From DATHTK01 sp035463295 (GTDB lineage: Bacteria; Actinomycetota; Rubrobacteria; Rubrobacterales; Rubrobacteraceae): DNA of 64,000 nt. This document shows positions 33,984-42,240 of the stretch, piece after piece. Position 1 is the first letter of the stretch. Each line of letters opens with the position of its first letter. A model generated the notes under the pieces. It was not told the origin of the DNA and did not search any database. It worked only from the letters and a program-made list of their open reading frames with translations. The stretch lies in assembly GCA_035463295.1 (NCBI GenBank), contig DATHTK010000115.1, forward strand, positions 1-64,000, given 5' to 3'. The translations under genes were made by a program, and so were the position numbers.

Positions 33984-35287
33984 GCCGGCTGCCCGTCGTG
34001 GCGGTCGTAGGGGCGCCGAACGTCGGGAAGAGCTCGCTCGTCAACCGCATCCTCGGCCGGCGCGGGGCGGTCGTCTCCGAGGAGCCCGGGACGACGCGCG
34101 ACCGGGCGTACAGCCGGGCCGAGTGGGCCGGGAGGGAGTTCGTCCTGGTTGACACGGGCGGAATGGAGCCCCGGGCGAAGGTCGGGCTGGAGGCGCTCGT
34201 AACCGTGCAGGCGCGGGTGGCCGTCGAGGAGGCGGACGTGATCTTGCACCTCACCGACGCCCGGGTGGGTCCTACGGAGGCGGATGGGGTCATAGCGCGC
34301 GAGTTGCGCCGCGCGAAGCCCTCGGGCGTAGTGCTCGCCGTCAACAAGCTGGACAACCCCGTGGACGATACCGAGCGCTACCGTTTCTACTCGTTAGGAG
34401 AGGGTGAGCCGTACCCGATCTCGGCGCTGCACGGCCTCGGGGTGGGGGATCTACTCGACGCCGTAGTCGCCCTCCTTCCGGAGGCCGAGGCGGACGAGGA
34501 GGACGAGGTGCCGCGACTCGCTATAGTCGGGCGTCCCAACGTGGGGAAGAGCACCCTCCTCAACCGGCTACTAGGCGTCGAGCGGGCGGTGGTATCGGAG
34601 GCCGCCGGCACAACGACCGACGCGGTCGCCGCCGAGCTCGAGGTGGAGATCGAGGGCCGCAGCGAACGGTACGTGCTCCTCGATACCGCCGGGGTCGGCC
34701 GGGGGGCCAGAAGGGCGAAGGGCGTGCCCTACTACTCGGCCCTGCGAACGGAGGAGGCAATCCGCCGCGCGGACGTCGCGTTGCTCCTCGTCGATGCGGT
34801 CGACGGTCTCGTGGCCGGGGACCTCCAGATCGCGCGCCAGATAGAGGAGGCCGGCTCTTCTTGCGGGGTGGTGATCAACAAGCGAGACCTCGTCTCTCCG
34901 GAGCGGCTGCGGGAGATAGAAGGCAAGATCTTCGCCCGCCTCACCGACCTCAAGCCGCGCTCTCTGGCGGTCTCGGCGCTCACGGGTGCCGGTGTCGAGG
35001 AGCTTCTGCCGTTCGCGGCCCGCATCCACGACTCCTACTACCGCCGCATCCCGACGCACGAGGTGGCCGAGCTCGTGGGCGAGCTCGTAGAGCGCGCCGC
35101 GCCGCCGAAAGGGGTCAAGATGCGCTACGCGACCCAGACCGGGACGGCCCCGCCGCGCTTCACCGTCTTCGCCAACCGGCCCAGAGACGTGCCGGAGTCG
35201 TACTTGCGCTACGTGGAGAACGCGCTCAGGGAACGGTATGATCTCTGGGGAGTAAGCCTGAGAATCAGGGTAAAGAGCAGCCGCTGA
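33980..35287 (+). CDS. der: ribosome assembly GTPase Der (EngA)
   Basis: Der has two tandem GTPase domains and a C-terminal KH-like domain and acts in 50S assembly. G1 motifs are GAPNVGKSSLVNR (residues ~10-22) and GRPNVGKSTLLNR (~178-190). Matching NKLD and NKRD motifs are present, as is a basic KH-like end. The 435-residue length is typical. The start overlaps plsC by four bases (GTGA). Confidence 0.97.
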   Translation: MSRLPVVAVVGAPNVGKSSLVNRILGRRGAVVSEEPGTTRDRAYSRAEWAGREFVLVDTGGMEPRAKVGLEALVTVQARVAVEEADVILHLTDARVGPTEADGVIARELRRAKPSGVVLAVNKLDNPVDDTERYRFYSLGEGEPYPISALHGLGVGDLLDAVVALLPEAEADEEDEVPRLAIVGRPNVGKSTLLNRLLGVERAVVSEAAGTTTDAVAAELEVEIEGRSERYVLLDTAGVGRGARRAKGVPYYSALRTEEAIRRADVALLLVDAVDGLVAGDLQIARQIEEAGSSCGVVINKRDLVSPERLREIEGKIFARLTDLKPRSLAVSALTGAGVEELLPFAARIHDSYYRRIPTHEVAELVGELVERAAPPKGVKMRYATQTGTAPPRFTVFANRPRDVPESYLRYVENALRERYDLWGVSLRIRVKSSR

Positions 35288-35290
35288 GGG

Positions 35291-35857
35291 ATGCCTGGGT
35301 CCGAAAAGGAGCACTGGAGCAACGCTGGCGACCGCCTCGGCGACCGCATCTTCACGGTGCCCAACGCGCTCTCGCTCTTCAGGGTCCTCATGGTCCCCGT
35401 CGTCGTGCTTCTGCTTCTCGCAGAGGCGGACCTGACGGCGGCGGCGGTCTTTCTCGTCGCGGCGGTCACGGACTTCCTGGACGGGAGGCTCGCCCGGCGG
35501 GCGGGGCCTACCCGGCTGGGGCGTATCCTGGATCCGCTCGCCGACCGGCTCATGCTCTCCAGCGTAGCGGTAGTGCTCGCCGTCCGGGGGCTGCTGCCGG
35601 TCTGGGCCGTCGCGATCCTCGTGGGGCGGGATCTCCTCGCGCTCGTTGGGGGTCTCCTTCTCGGGAATAGAATCCGGGTCAATCGGGTAGGCAAGGCGGC
35701 GACGGCGCTGCTCATGGCGGCGGTCGTGTTCGTTGTCGTAAGCCCGGGGCCGTTGAGTAGGATAGTCTTCTACGCGGGGTTTGGCCTCTCCGTCGTGGCG
35801 GGGCTGATGTACGCGAACAGAGTGCGCGCCATTCTCGGCGGGGGTGAGGATAGATGA
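35291..35857 (+). CDS. pgsA: CDP-diacylglycerol-glycerol-3-phosphate phosphatidyltransferase
   Basis: This is an integral membrane enzyme of 188 residues from the CDP-alcohol phosphatidyltransferase family. The catalytic motif D-x2-D-G-x2-A-R-x8-G-x3-D-x3-D is visible in the block starting DFLDGRLARR and ending LDPLADRLM. Several hydrophobic helices follow. PgsA assignment is the best guess; phosphatidylinositol phosphate synthase is possible in an actinobacterium but usually sits in a different gene cluster. Confidence 0.85.
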   Translation: MPGSEKEHWSNAGDRLGDRIFTVPNALSLFRVLMVPVVVLLLLAEADLTAAAVFLVAAVTDFLDGRLARRAGPTRLGRILDPLADRLMLSSVAVVLAVRGLLPVWAVAILVGRDLLALVGGLLLGNRIRVNRVGKAATALLMAAVVFVVVSPGPLSRIVFYAGFGLSVVAGLMYANRVRAILGGGEDR

Positions 35858-38379
35858 CTTCGAACTCGATAAAGGCGATCATCATGGCTGGCGGGCAGGG
35901 GACGCGATTGCGCCCGCTCACGAGCAACCAGCCCAAGCCGATGATCCGGATAGCCAACCTCCCGTGCATGGAGCACATCGTCAACCTCCTCAGGCGCCAC
36001 GGCATCACGGAGATCGGGGTTACGCTGCAGTTCATGCCAGAGGAGATACGAGATTACTTCGGCGACGGCTCCGACTGGGACGTGAACATCCGCTACTCGA
36101 TCGAAGACGCCCCGGCGGGCACCGCCGGCTCCGTGAAGATGGCCGAACAGCAGCTCGGCCTCGAGGGCGAGCGCCTGCTCATCATAAGCGGCGATGCCCT
36201 CACCGACTGCGACCTCACCCAGCTCATCGAGTTCCACGAGGAGAAGGGCACCGAGGTCTCGATGGTCCTCAAGAGCGTCGAGAACCCGCTGGACTTCGGG
36301 ATCGTGATAACCGAGGAGGACGGACGCATAAGCCGCTTTCTCGAGAAGCCGGCGTGGGGACAGGTCTTCTCGGATACCGTGAACACCGGCATCTACCTCG
36401 TCGAGCCCTCGGTGATGAACGAGATCCCCGACCCCGGGGAGGGCGAGTACGACTTCTCCAAGGAGCTCTTCCCGAAGCTCCTCGATGACAACCGGCCGCT
36501 CTACGGCTTCGTCACGGATGCCTACTGGGAGGACATCGGCACGCTGGAGCAGTACGCCAGCGCCCAGCGCGACGTCCTCGACGGCAAGGTGCGCGAGGTC
36601 CGCCCGCCGGGGACGCGTCTGCGGGAGAACGTCTACGTCGGCCGGCGCGCCCACGTCGACGACGAGGAGCTCGAGGGGCCCGTCGTCATCGGCGAGAACG
36701 TCCGCGTGGGCGAGGGCGCCCGGGTCAGCCCGTACAGCGTGATCGGGGACAACGTCGTCATAGCCGCCGGGGCGACCGTCGAGCGGAGCATCGTCGCTGA
36801 AGGGACCTACGTCGGCGAGGGGGCCGAGCTCCACGACACCCTTGTCGGACGCAACTCCTATGTCCAGGCGAGGGCGCGCATCCTGGAGAGGAGCGCTCTG
36901 GGGGACGACGTGATCGTCGGCGAGGGTGCGACCATCGCCCCGGAGGTCAAAATCTACCCGCACAAGACCATCGAGAGCGGGGCCAACGTCACGCAGTCGC
37001 TTATCTACGAGACGATGGGATTGCGCACCGTCTTCAAGGGCGGCGTCGTCTCGGGCAAGTTCAACGTGGACCTGACCCCCGAGTTCGTGATACGGCTCGC
37101 CTCCTCTCTAGGCACCACCCTCGACCCGGGCGTGGTGGTAACCCTCGGCCGCGACGCCACCCTCGCCGCGCAGGTCGCCAAGAGGGCGATGACCGCGGCC
37201 CTCCTCGGCACGGGGATAAACGTGCGCGACCTGCGCGCCGCTCATGCCGGCGTTGTCCGGCACGACGTGCTCGCGGGCAAGTCCTCGGCCGGCGCCCACG
37301 TGAGGTCTGGGGAGGACGATGAGGTGGAGATCCTCTTCTTCTCCTCGGACGCTACCCCGATGACCGAGTCCGAGCAGCGAGACGTCGAGAAGGCCTTCGT
37401 GCGTGAGGAGTACCGCCGGGCGCACGGCGACGATATAGGACAACTCATCTTCCCGGGCCGCGCCGTCGAGCAGTACGTCGAGCGCCTCGAGCGCGCCGTA
37501 GACCGGGACAGGACCTCCGGCGCGACGATCGTAGTGGATTTCTACGGCGGTGTCGCCGGGCTCGTCGCGAGCCGGGTCTTCTCACGGCTCGGGATCAACG
37601 CCGTGGTGATGGAGGGCTTCGCGAACGCCAACGCCGTCGGCGGCGCCCCGAGGGCGAACCTGCAGGAGAGCATCGAGCGCGTCGCGCGCATCGTCCCGAC
37701 GGTGGACGCCTGTTTCGGGGCGGTCGTCGGCCTGGAGGCCGAGTACGTGCAGTTCGTCGATGACCGGGGCGAGTACGTCCCCCCGGACGTGATGCTCGCC
37801 TGCCTGATAGACCGGTTGCACCCGAATAAGGTGGTGCTCCCGATCAACCTGAGCTACCAGTACGCGGAGCTCGTCGAACAGGGCGGCGGGTCGGTCGAGA
37901 TGAGCCGCACGGGGATAGGCAACCTCGCCATCAGATCCGCGAGCGAGAACGCCGACCTCTCCTCTCTCGCCGACGGACGCTATATCTTCTCGTCCTTCCT
38001 CCCCGCCCCCGACTGCTTTATGACCATCGCCCGCGCTCTCGAGGTCTTCGCTACCGAAGAGGCTAGACTCTCCGGCACGCGCGAGAAGTTCGGCGACCGC
38101 TTCGGCAACGTCGCCCGTGAGCGCCTCGAGTGCCCGTGGTCGGCCAAGGGGCGCGTGATGCGGGGGCTGGCCGAGAGGTTCGGCGGCGACCCGGACGCCA
38201 TACTTACCGAGGGCGTGCGACTGAACGTCGATGGCGGCTGGGTCCTCATGCTCCCCGACCCGGATAACCCCGTCTTCTACGTCTACGGCGAAACCGGAGA
38301 CGTGTCAGGCCCGCAAGAGGTTATGGACGAGTACGTCGAGCTCGTCCGCTCCCTCATTGAAGAAGAGAGCGAGTCCTGA
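35854..38379 (+). CDS. mannose-1-phosphate guanylyltransferase fused to phosphomannomutase-like domain
   Basis: The 841-residue protein has three parts. Residues ~1-240 are a nucleotidyltransferase with MAGGQGTRLRPLT and the NQPKPM Lys. Residues ~250-370 are left-handed beta-helix repeats (GENVRVGEGARVSPYSVIG). From ~385 on it resembles phosphomannomutase. In the last part the phosphoserine loop TASHNP expected in active mutases is absent; the region reads AGKSSAGAHVRSGEDDE. So it probably makes GDP-mannose (or another NDP-sugar), with a mutase-like domain that is non-catalytic or altered. The ATGA overlap couples it to pgsA. Confidence 0.85.
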   Translation: MTSNSIKAIIMAGGQGTRLRPLTSNQPKPMIRIANLPCMEHIVNLLRRHGITEIGVTLQFMPEEIRDYFGDGSDWDVNIRYSIEDAPAGTAGSVKMAEQQLGLEGERLLIISGDALTDCDLTQLIEFHEEKGTEVSMVLKSVENPLDFGIVITEEDGRISRFLEKPAWGQVFSDTVNTGIYLVEPSVMNEIPDPGEGEYDFSKELFPKLLDDNRPLYGFVTDAYWEDIGTLEQYASAQRDVLDGKVREVRPPGTRLRENVYVGRRAHVDDEELEGPVVIGENVRVGEGARVSPYSVIGDNVVIAAGATVERSIVAEGTYVGEGAELHDTLVGRNSYVQARARILERSALGDDVIVGEGATIAPEVKIYPHKTIESGANVTQSLIYETMGLRTVFKGGVVSGKFNVDLTPEFVIRLASSLGTTLDPGVVVTLGRDATLAAQVAKRAMTAALLGTGINVRDLRAAHAGVVRHDVLAGKSSAGAHVRSGEDDEVEILFFSSDATPMTESEQRDVEKAFVREEYRRAHGDDIGQLIFPGRAVEQYVERLERAVDRDRTSGATIVVDFYGGVAGLVASRVFSRLGINAVVMEGFANANAVGGAPRANLQESIERVARIVPTVDACFGAVVGLEAEYVQFVDDRGEYVPPDVMLACLIDRLHPNKVVLPINLSYQYAELVEQGGGSVEMSRTGIGNLAIRSASENADLSSLADGRYIFSSFLPAPDCFMTIARALEVFATEEARLSGTREKFGDRFGNVARERLECPWSAKGRVMRGLAERFGGDPDAILTEGVRLNVDGGWVLMLPDPDNPVFYVYGETGDVSGPQEVMDEYVELVRSLIEEESES

Positions 38380-38387
38380 AGCTGAGA

Positions 38388-38417
38388 TTGCGCTTTAGGT
38401 TGAGGTCGGGCTATACT
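38388..38417 (+). promoter_or_regulatory. sigma70-type promoter for the FHA and MerR genes
   Basis: TTGCGC (38388-38393) and TATACT (38412-38417) are spaced by 18 bases in the 137-base gap after the GDP-mannose gene. The expected transcript start is near 38424, leaving about 95-110 bases of leader. Confidence 0.55.
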
Positions 38418-38534
38418 GGCATGCATGGACGTGCGGGGAGTGACGCGAAGTTCGGAAGGTCTGTGGAGGTACTGGGCTGACGGCCGTGTTGCGTTTCCCA
38501 TACGCGGGGGCTCGGGATGCGAAATGAGGTCTCG

Positions 38535-39005
38535 ATGAGCGGAGGGGCGGAGAAAGGCCTGTGTCCGGAGTGCGGCGCCCCCACAACGCAGCAGATGAAG
38601 TTCTGCTCGGAGTGCGGCACGCGCCTCGACCACGGGCAGAGCACGGTATCCTACGCACCGGCCTTCGAGGACGATCAGGAGGAGAGCGTCGGTCTGGGGG
38701 CGTCGGGCGCGGCGGCCCTGATCGAGCTGGACCAGGTCGAGGGGACGGCGGGCCGGAGGATGCACGACCTGGGTGAGGAGGTCGTCACCGTCGGGCGCGG
38801 CCCGGAGAGCAACATCTTTCTCGATGACGTCACCGTCTCCCGAAAACACGCGGAGATAGTTCGCGGAGAGCGCGGCTACAGGATCCAGGACGTCGGCAGC
38901 CTCAACGGGACCTACGTCAACCGGGTGCGGGTGGACGCCGTCGATCTTCGAAACGGCGACGAGATACAGGTCGGCAAGTACCGGTTCAAGTTCGTGTTCG
39001 CCTAG
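38535..39005 (+). CDS. zinc-ribbon FHA domain protein (GarA-like)
   Basis: The protein of about 156 residues begins with a zinc ribbon (CPECG and CSECG). A linker with Thr/Ser and many acidic residues follows, then a C-terminal FHA domain with the phosphothreonine-binding GRGPESNIFLDD, SRKHAEI and SLNGTYVN motifs. The following MerR gene mirrors Rv1827 (GarA)-Rv1828 in mycobacteria. GarA switches central nitrogen metabolism after phosphorylation on an N-terminal ETTS motif; here that motif is not seen and the zinc ribbon takes its place, although STVSYAP could be a kinase site. ATG 38517 is an alternative start six codons upstream. Confidence 0.85.
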   Translation: MSGGAEKGLCPECGAPTTQQMKFCSECGTRLDHGQSTVSYAPAFEDDQEESVGLGASGAAALIELDQVEGTAGRRMHDLGEEVVTVGRGPESNIFLDDVTVSRKHAEIVRGERGYRIQDVGSLNGTYVNRVRVDAVDLRNGDEIQVGKYRFKFVFA

Positions 39006-39061
39006 CGAGAGAGTGAGAGCGGACGCGAGAACGAGTCCAGAGAGGATGGGAGTCAAGGCGA

Positions 39062-39730
39062 GTGGAGAACGGCGGCACGAAGGATAGCTACACGATCGGG
39101 GAGGTAGTCCAGAGGCTCAAGCCCGAGTTTCCGACGCTCTCCGTCAGCAAGATCCGCTACCTGGAACGGCGGCGGCTGATCACGCTGTCGCGCACCCGCG
39201 GCGGGTACAGGCTCTTCTCGAACCAGGATATCGAGCTTCTGCGGTATATCCTGACCCTTCAGGACAAGGAGTACCTCCCGCTGAAGGTGATCAAGAAGCG
39301 CATCGAGGGCGGCGCCCCGGTGCCGAGCGGCGACTCCTCTACTGGCGAGCTCTCGAGCATCCTCGAGGAGCGCACCTACACCCGCGACGAGCTCGCCGAC
39401 ACCCTGGAGACCGAGACCCGCTTTGTCGACGAGCTCGTAACCGTCGGCGTGATCGGACGCTCCGGCGAGCTCACCCAGCGCGACGCCGAGATAGCCCGCA
39501 TGGCCCTGGAGATGGCGAGGTACTCGATCCAACCGCGCCACCTGCGCGGGATCATGGCCGCCGTCGACCGCGAAGCCGCGATGTTCAAACAGGTCCTCAA
39601 CCCGGAGCTGCGCAGCGGCGACGAGCAGCGCGTGGCCGAGGCGTTGACCAAGGCCCGCCACCTCGCCGCCGTCGACTCCCGAATGAAGGAGCTGATGCTG
39701 GCGAACGTCATAGACACCTTCGCCCCATAG
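39062..39730 (+). CDS. MerR family regulator, FtsR-like
   Basis: The 222-residue protein has an N-terminal MerR winged helix (YTIGEVVQRLKPEFPTLSVS, then KIRYLERRRLITLSRTRGGYR) but no metal-binding cysteines. A second helical domain follows (YTRDELADTLETETRFVDELV, reminiscent of a further winged helix). The neighbouring FHA gene matches the Rv1827-Rv1828 pair; the corynebacterial and mycobacterial orthologue FtsR activates ftsZ. The start is GTG 39062. Confidence 0.87.
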   Translation: MENGGTKDSYTIGEVVQRLKPEFPTLSVSKIRYLERRRLITLSRTRGGYRLFSNQDIELLRYILTLQDKEYLPLKVIKKRIEGGAPVPSGDSSTGELSSILEERTYTRDELADTLETETRFVDELVTVGVIGRSGELTQRDAEIARMALEMARYSIQPRHLRGIMAAVDREAAMFKQVLNPELRSGDEQRVAEALTKARHLAAVDSRMKELMLANVIDTFAP

Positions 39731-39751
39731 TCCCCTAGAAAAGGACCTCAC

Positions 39752-40306
39752 ATGGACCGGACGAACGAGGCGGTCGCCCGAGATCTCGCGCGCCACATCC
39801 GTACCGTCCCGGACTTCCCAAAACCCGGCGTCTCCTTTAAGGACATAACCCCCCTTATCGAGAGCGGCGACGCCCTTCACGCCGCCGTCGACGCCCTCGC
39901 CCACGCTACCGAGGACCTCCACTACGACCTGATCCTCTCCGCTGAGGCTCGCGGCTTCGTGTTCGGTACCGCCCTCGCCTACAGCGCCCGCAAGGGCCTC
40001 GTCCTCGCCCGCAAACCGAATAAGCTCCCCCGCGAGACGATCTCCGCCTCTTACGACCTCGAGTACGGAGCCGACGCCCTCGAAGCCCACGCCGACGCTA
40101 TACCTCCCGGTGCCCGCCTCCTCATAACCGACGACCTCCTCGCTACCGGCGGCACCGCCCGCGCTATGTGCCAGCTCGTAGAGAACTCCGGCGGCACGGT
40201 CGCCGGCGTCGCGTTCCTGATAGAACTCGCCTACCTGAACGGCCGCTCCCGCCTTACCCCCTACGACGTGATCTCCCTGATCACCTACCATGACCCAGAC
40301 GAGTAA
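39752..40306 (+). CDS. apt: adenine phosphoribosyltransferase
   Basis: Apt salvages adenine to AMP with PRPP. The 184-residue protein has the opening block IRTVPDFPKPGVSFKDITPL, the AEARGFVFGTALAY segment, the RKPNKLPRETISASYDLEYG loop and the PRPP motif LLITDDLLATGGTA. The stop lies 17 bases inside the next gene. Confidence 0.96.
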   Translation: MDRTNEAVARDLARHIRTVPDFPKPGVSFKDITPLIESGDALHAAVDALAHATEDLHYDLILSAEARGFVFGTALAYSARKGLVLARKPNKLPRETISASYDLEYGADALEAHADAIPPGARLLITDDLLATGGTARAMCQLVENSGGTVAGVAFLIELAYLNGRSRLTPYDVISLITYHDPDE

Positions 40307-41237
40307 CCTCCCCGAACCTCGACCCGCCCTCCCAATTCCCCCTCCCGCCGATCGCCTTATAGCACTCTACCTCCGTACCCTTACCTCCCCTCAGACGATA
40401 AAAACCTATAATACAGAACTCCGTATGTTTGTCTCATATCTGGAGGAGGGATTGGGGAAGAGTCTAGAGGAGCTAACGGCTGAGGACGTCTCGGTATATC
40501 GCGAGCACCTGATAAAGACGTACGCGGCGGCGACGGCGGCGAAGAAGCTGGCGGTGCTCAGGCGGTTTTTGATCTTCACGTTTATGGCTGGCGCGACGAC
40601 GGTGAATCCGGAGGCGTTGCGGTTCTTCGCCAAGAGCCCGCGGGTTCACACGGACCCCTCGTACAACATTCTCACCGATGACGAGCTTTCGCGGATGCTC
40701 AGCGCGGCGCGTACGACGAACTACCGCGACTATGTCCTGCTCGCGACAATGGCCGGTGGCGGGTTGCGCGAGGCCGAGGTCGTAGGCGTTAAGGTAGGGG
40801 ATTTCCAGGAGGTGGGGGAGGGACAGGTGTTGTTGAGGGTCCGGGGAAAGGGAGATAAGGTGCGCAATGTTCCACTCTCCCCCGACCTCTGGGCCTTCGT
40901 CCAGCGCTTTATCCTCTTCTCTGGTCGCAGCCTCAACTCCTACGTCGATGCGCGTAAGCCCCTGTTCGTCTCGCGCGTAGGCAAGGACAAGCCGCTCACA
41001 ACGCGCTCCGTCCAGAACATCGTAAAGAAGTACGTCCGAGCCGCCGGCATAACCAAGCCTATATCCCCTCACTCCATCCGTCATACCGTCGGTACCAACA
41101 TGGCCATAAACGAAGCGCCTCTGCTCGTGATCCAACAGTTCCTCGGACACTCAGACCCCAAGACCACTCTTCGCTACATCCGCCGCGCCGAAGAACTGGC
41201 TTCAAGGGCATATCAATATAATACCCTGCCGATCTGA
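40290..41237 (+). CDS. XerC/XerD-type tyrosine recombinase
   Basis: The 315-residue protein has an N-terminal SAM-like core-binding domain (residues ~22-110) and a catalytic domain. All expected catalytic residues are visible: Arg in AGGGLREAEV, Lys in RGKGDKVRNV, HxxR in HSIRHTVGTN, the His of FLGHSDPKTT, and Tyr in TLRYIRRAEE. It could be the chromosome-dimer resolvase or an integrase left by a lost element. Composition shifts from C-rich to G-rich at about 40410-40440 and back near 40870. Two ATAATAC copies lie in it (40408 and 41218). Confidence 0.9.
   Translation: MTQTSNLPEPRPALPIPPPADRLIALYLRTLTSPQTIKTYNTELRMFVSYLEEGLGKSLEELTAEDVSVYREHLIKTYAAATAAKKLAVLRRFLIFTFMAGATTVNPEALRFFAKSPRVHTDPSYNILTDDELSRMLSAARTTNYRDYVLLATMAGGGLREAEVVGVKVGDFQEVGEGQVLLRVRGKGDKVRNVPLSPDLWAFVQRFILFSGRSLNSYVDARKPLFVSRVGKDKPLTTRSVQNIVKKYVRAAGITKPISPHSIRHTVGTNMAINEAPLLVIQQFLGHSDPKTTLRYIRRAEELASRAYQYNTLPI
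40408..40414 (+). repeat. ATAATAC motif at a sharp C-rich to G-rich switch (recombinase gene)
   Basis: Exact motif copy, part of TATAATAC. Bases 40321-40380 hold 32 C and 7 G; bases 40441-40500 hold 7 C and 25 G (hand counts). Here the motif falls across Tyr-Asn-Thr codons, a different frame from the Ile-Ile copies. Confidence 0.6.
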
Positions 41238-41498
41238 TGTTGGGCACGCATGCTCCAACTTGGCCGAAACGAGGAAGGGGCTGCATCGGAAGCGCTACTA
41301 TCCATCTACGCCGTAGCGGCTGGCACAGCCTTGCGAGCTTTGCTATAGAGACTGATGCGACAGGGGAAAATCCGCTTGTGAGAGCGGCAGAGGCGTAGAA
41401 CCCTACCCCGTAATAGTATGGGCACCTGGGGCGGGGGAGCCAGTGGTGCAACCGGCTACCGCGCAGCGTGTATGGTCAACTTGAGTACCGAATCTTCC

Positions 41499-41862
41499 GA
41501 TAATGTCGCCCATCTCTTCGCCTCTCCCGCGAGCCCGAGGACTCCTTTGACCTCCCGATCGCCATACTCGAACTCCCCGCTTTTTGGACCCACGACACTT
41601 TGGGCCTCGCGCTGAAAGAGGGCGCTCGCTTTATGCGTCCCCAGCCCGAAGAGTCTCGGGGGAATGTAAACCCTGCCGCCATCCGCCGTCTCTACGACAA
41701 CGCCGAGCGCTATGGGGAGTCGATCGGACCGGCAAACCGCTCATCACCATCCAAAGCGACGGCTCCCAGGCCAGGAGCGTGCAGTACGTCGACGACGTTA
41801 TGCCCGGACCCTAGTCGGGCCAGGGAGGCGCTGGGATGGGAGCCGAGCGTCTCGGCCACAAA
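41499..41862 (+). pseudogene. remnant of a UDP-glucuronate decarboxylase-like epimerase
   Basis: Pieces of an extended short-chain dehydrogenase are spread over three frames. DNVAHLFASPASP and then, after a shift, LELPAFWTHDTLGLALKEGA, GNVNPAAIRRLYDNAERYGE, then in another frame ITIQSDGSQARSVQYVDDV followed by TAG, and finally AREALGWEPSVSA. These match in order the HLASPASP, THNALGLA, YDEAKRYGE, YGDGSQTRSFxYVDD and LGWEP segments of UDP-xylose synthase-like enzymes. The NAD-binding start and the middle are missing. Frameshifts and a deletion make it non-functional. Confidence 0.75.
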
Positions 41863-41926
41863 GGACTCAGGAACACCGTCGGGTGGTTTGCCAAGCGCTC
41901 GGGTAGTCCCCGGGAGGTGCACTCCA

Positions 41927-42083
41927 AATGATGAGAGGATCTAGCTTACAGGGGGCGCCGGATTCATCGGGTCACACGTAGCAGACTATCTCCTCGCTCG
42001 CGGCCACGAGGTAATCGTTTTGGACGACCTTGCGAGTGGGAAAGAGGAAAACGTTACTGAGGCGACCATCCTCTACCAGCGGT
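41927..42083 (+). pseudogene. N-terminal fragment of a GalE-like epimerase
   Basis: The frame ERI-stop-LTGGAGFIGSHVADYLL, continuing ARGHEVIVLDDLASGKEENV, is the NAD-binding start of a UDP-glucose 4-epimerase-type protein. A TAG (41942-41944) interrupts it just before the glycine-rich loop, and another TAG ends it at 42083 after about 45 residues. No start codon or downstream domain remains. Confidence 0.75.
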
Positions 42084-42187
42084 AGTACCAAATGCTCAGG
42101 ATAGTAGACTGGGGCTATGCAGGATCCTGCAAACGAACTTCGCATAACGGGAATTCTCGGAAGTTCGCGATGACAGCCGCTGTAGGG

Positions 42188-42205
42188 GCCCATCGACCGA
42201 TGGGC
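42188..42205 (-). terminator. hairpin downstream of the ribD-like gene
   Basis: GCCCATC-GACC-GATGGGC forms a 7-bp stem with a 4-base loop about 36 bases beyond the stop of the leftward gene. It has no U-tract, as is usual for actinobacterial terminators, so the assignment is tentative. Confidence 0.4.
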
Positions 42206-42240
42206 ACCGCGTCCAGCGTCGCCCGTGCATTCGCACCTTC

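Larger units (their letters stand above)
41238..42240. other. 1 kb convergent junction with decayed genes
   Basis: Everything before is transcribed rightward and everything after leftward. No intact gene is present. The first ~250 bases are unrecognised and contain an imperfect hairpin just after the recombinase stop (about 41239-41258). The remainder holds epimerase gene remnants described separately, then about 150 bases with a small hairpin. The segment is less GC-rich and less codon-structured than its flanks, as expected for decaying DNA. Confidence 0.75.

Noticed and set aside
41485..41515. A possible dif-like sequence (TTCCGATAATGTCGCC) near the recombinase
   Set aside because: Only one half resembles a Xer site, and the same bases fit the epimerase remnant (DNVAH).
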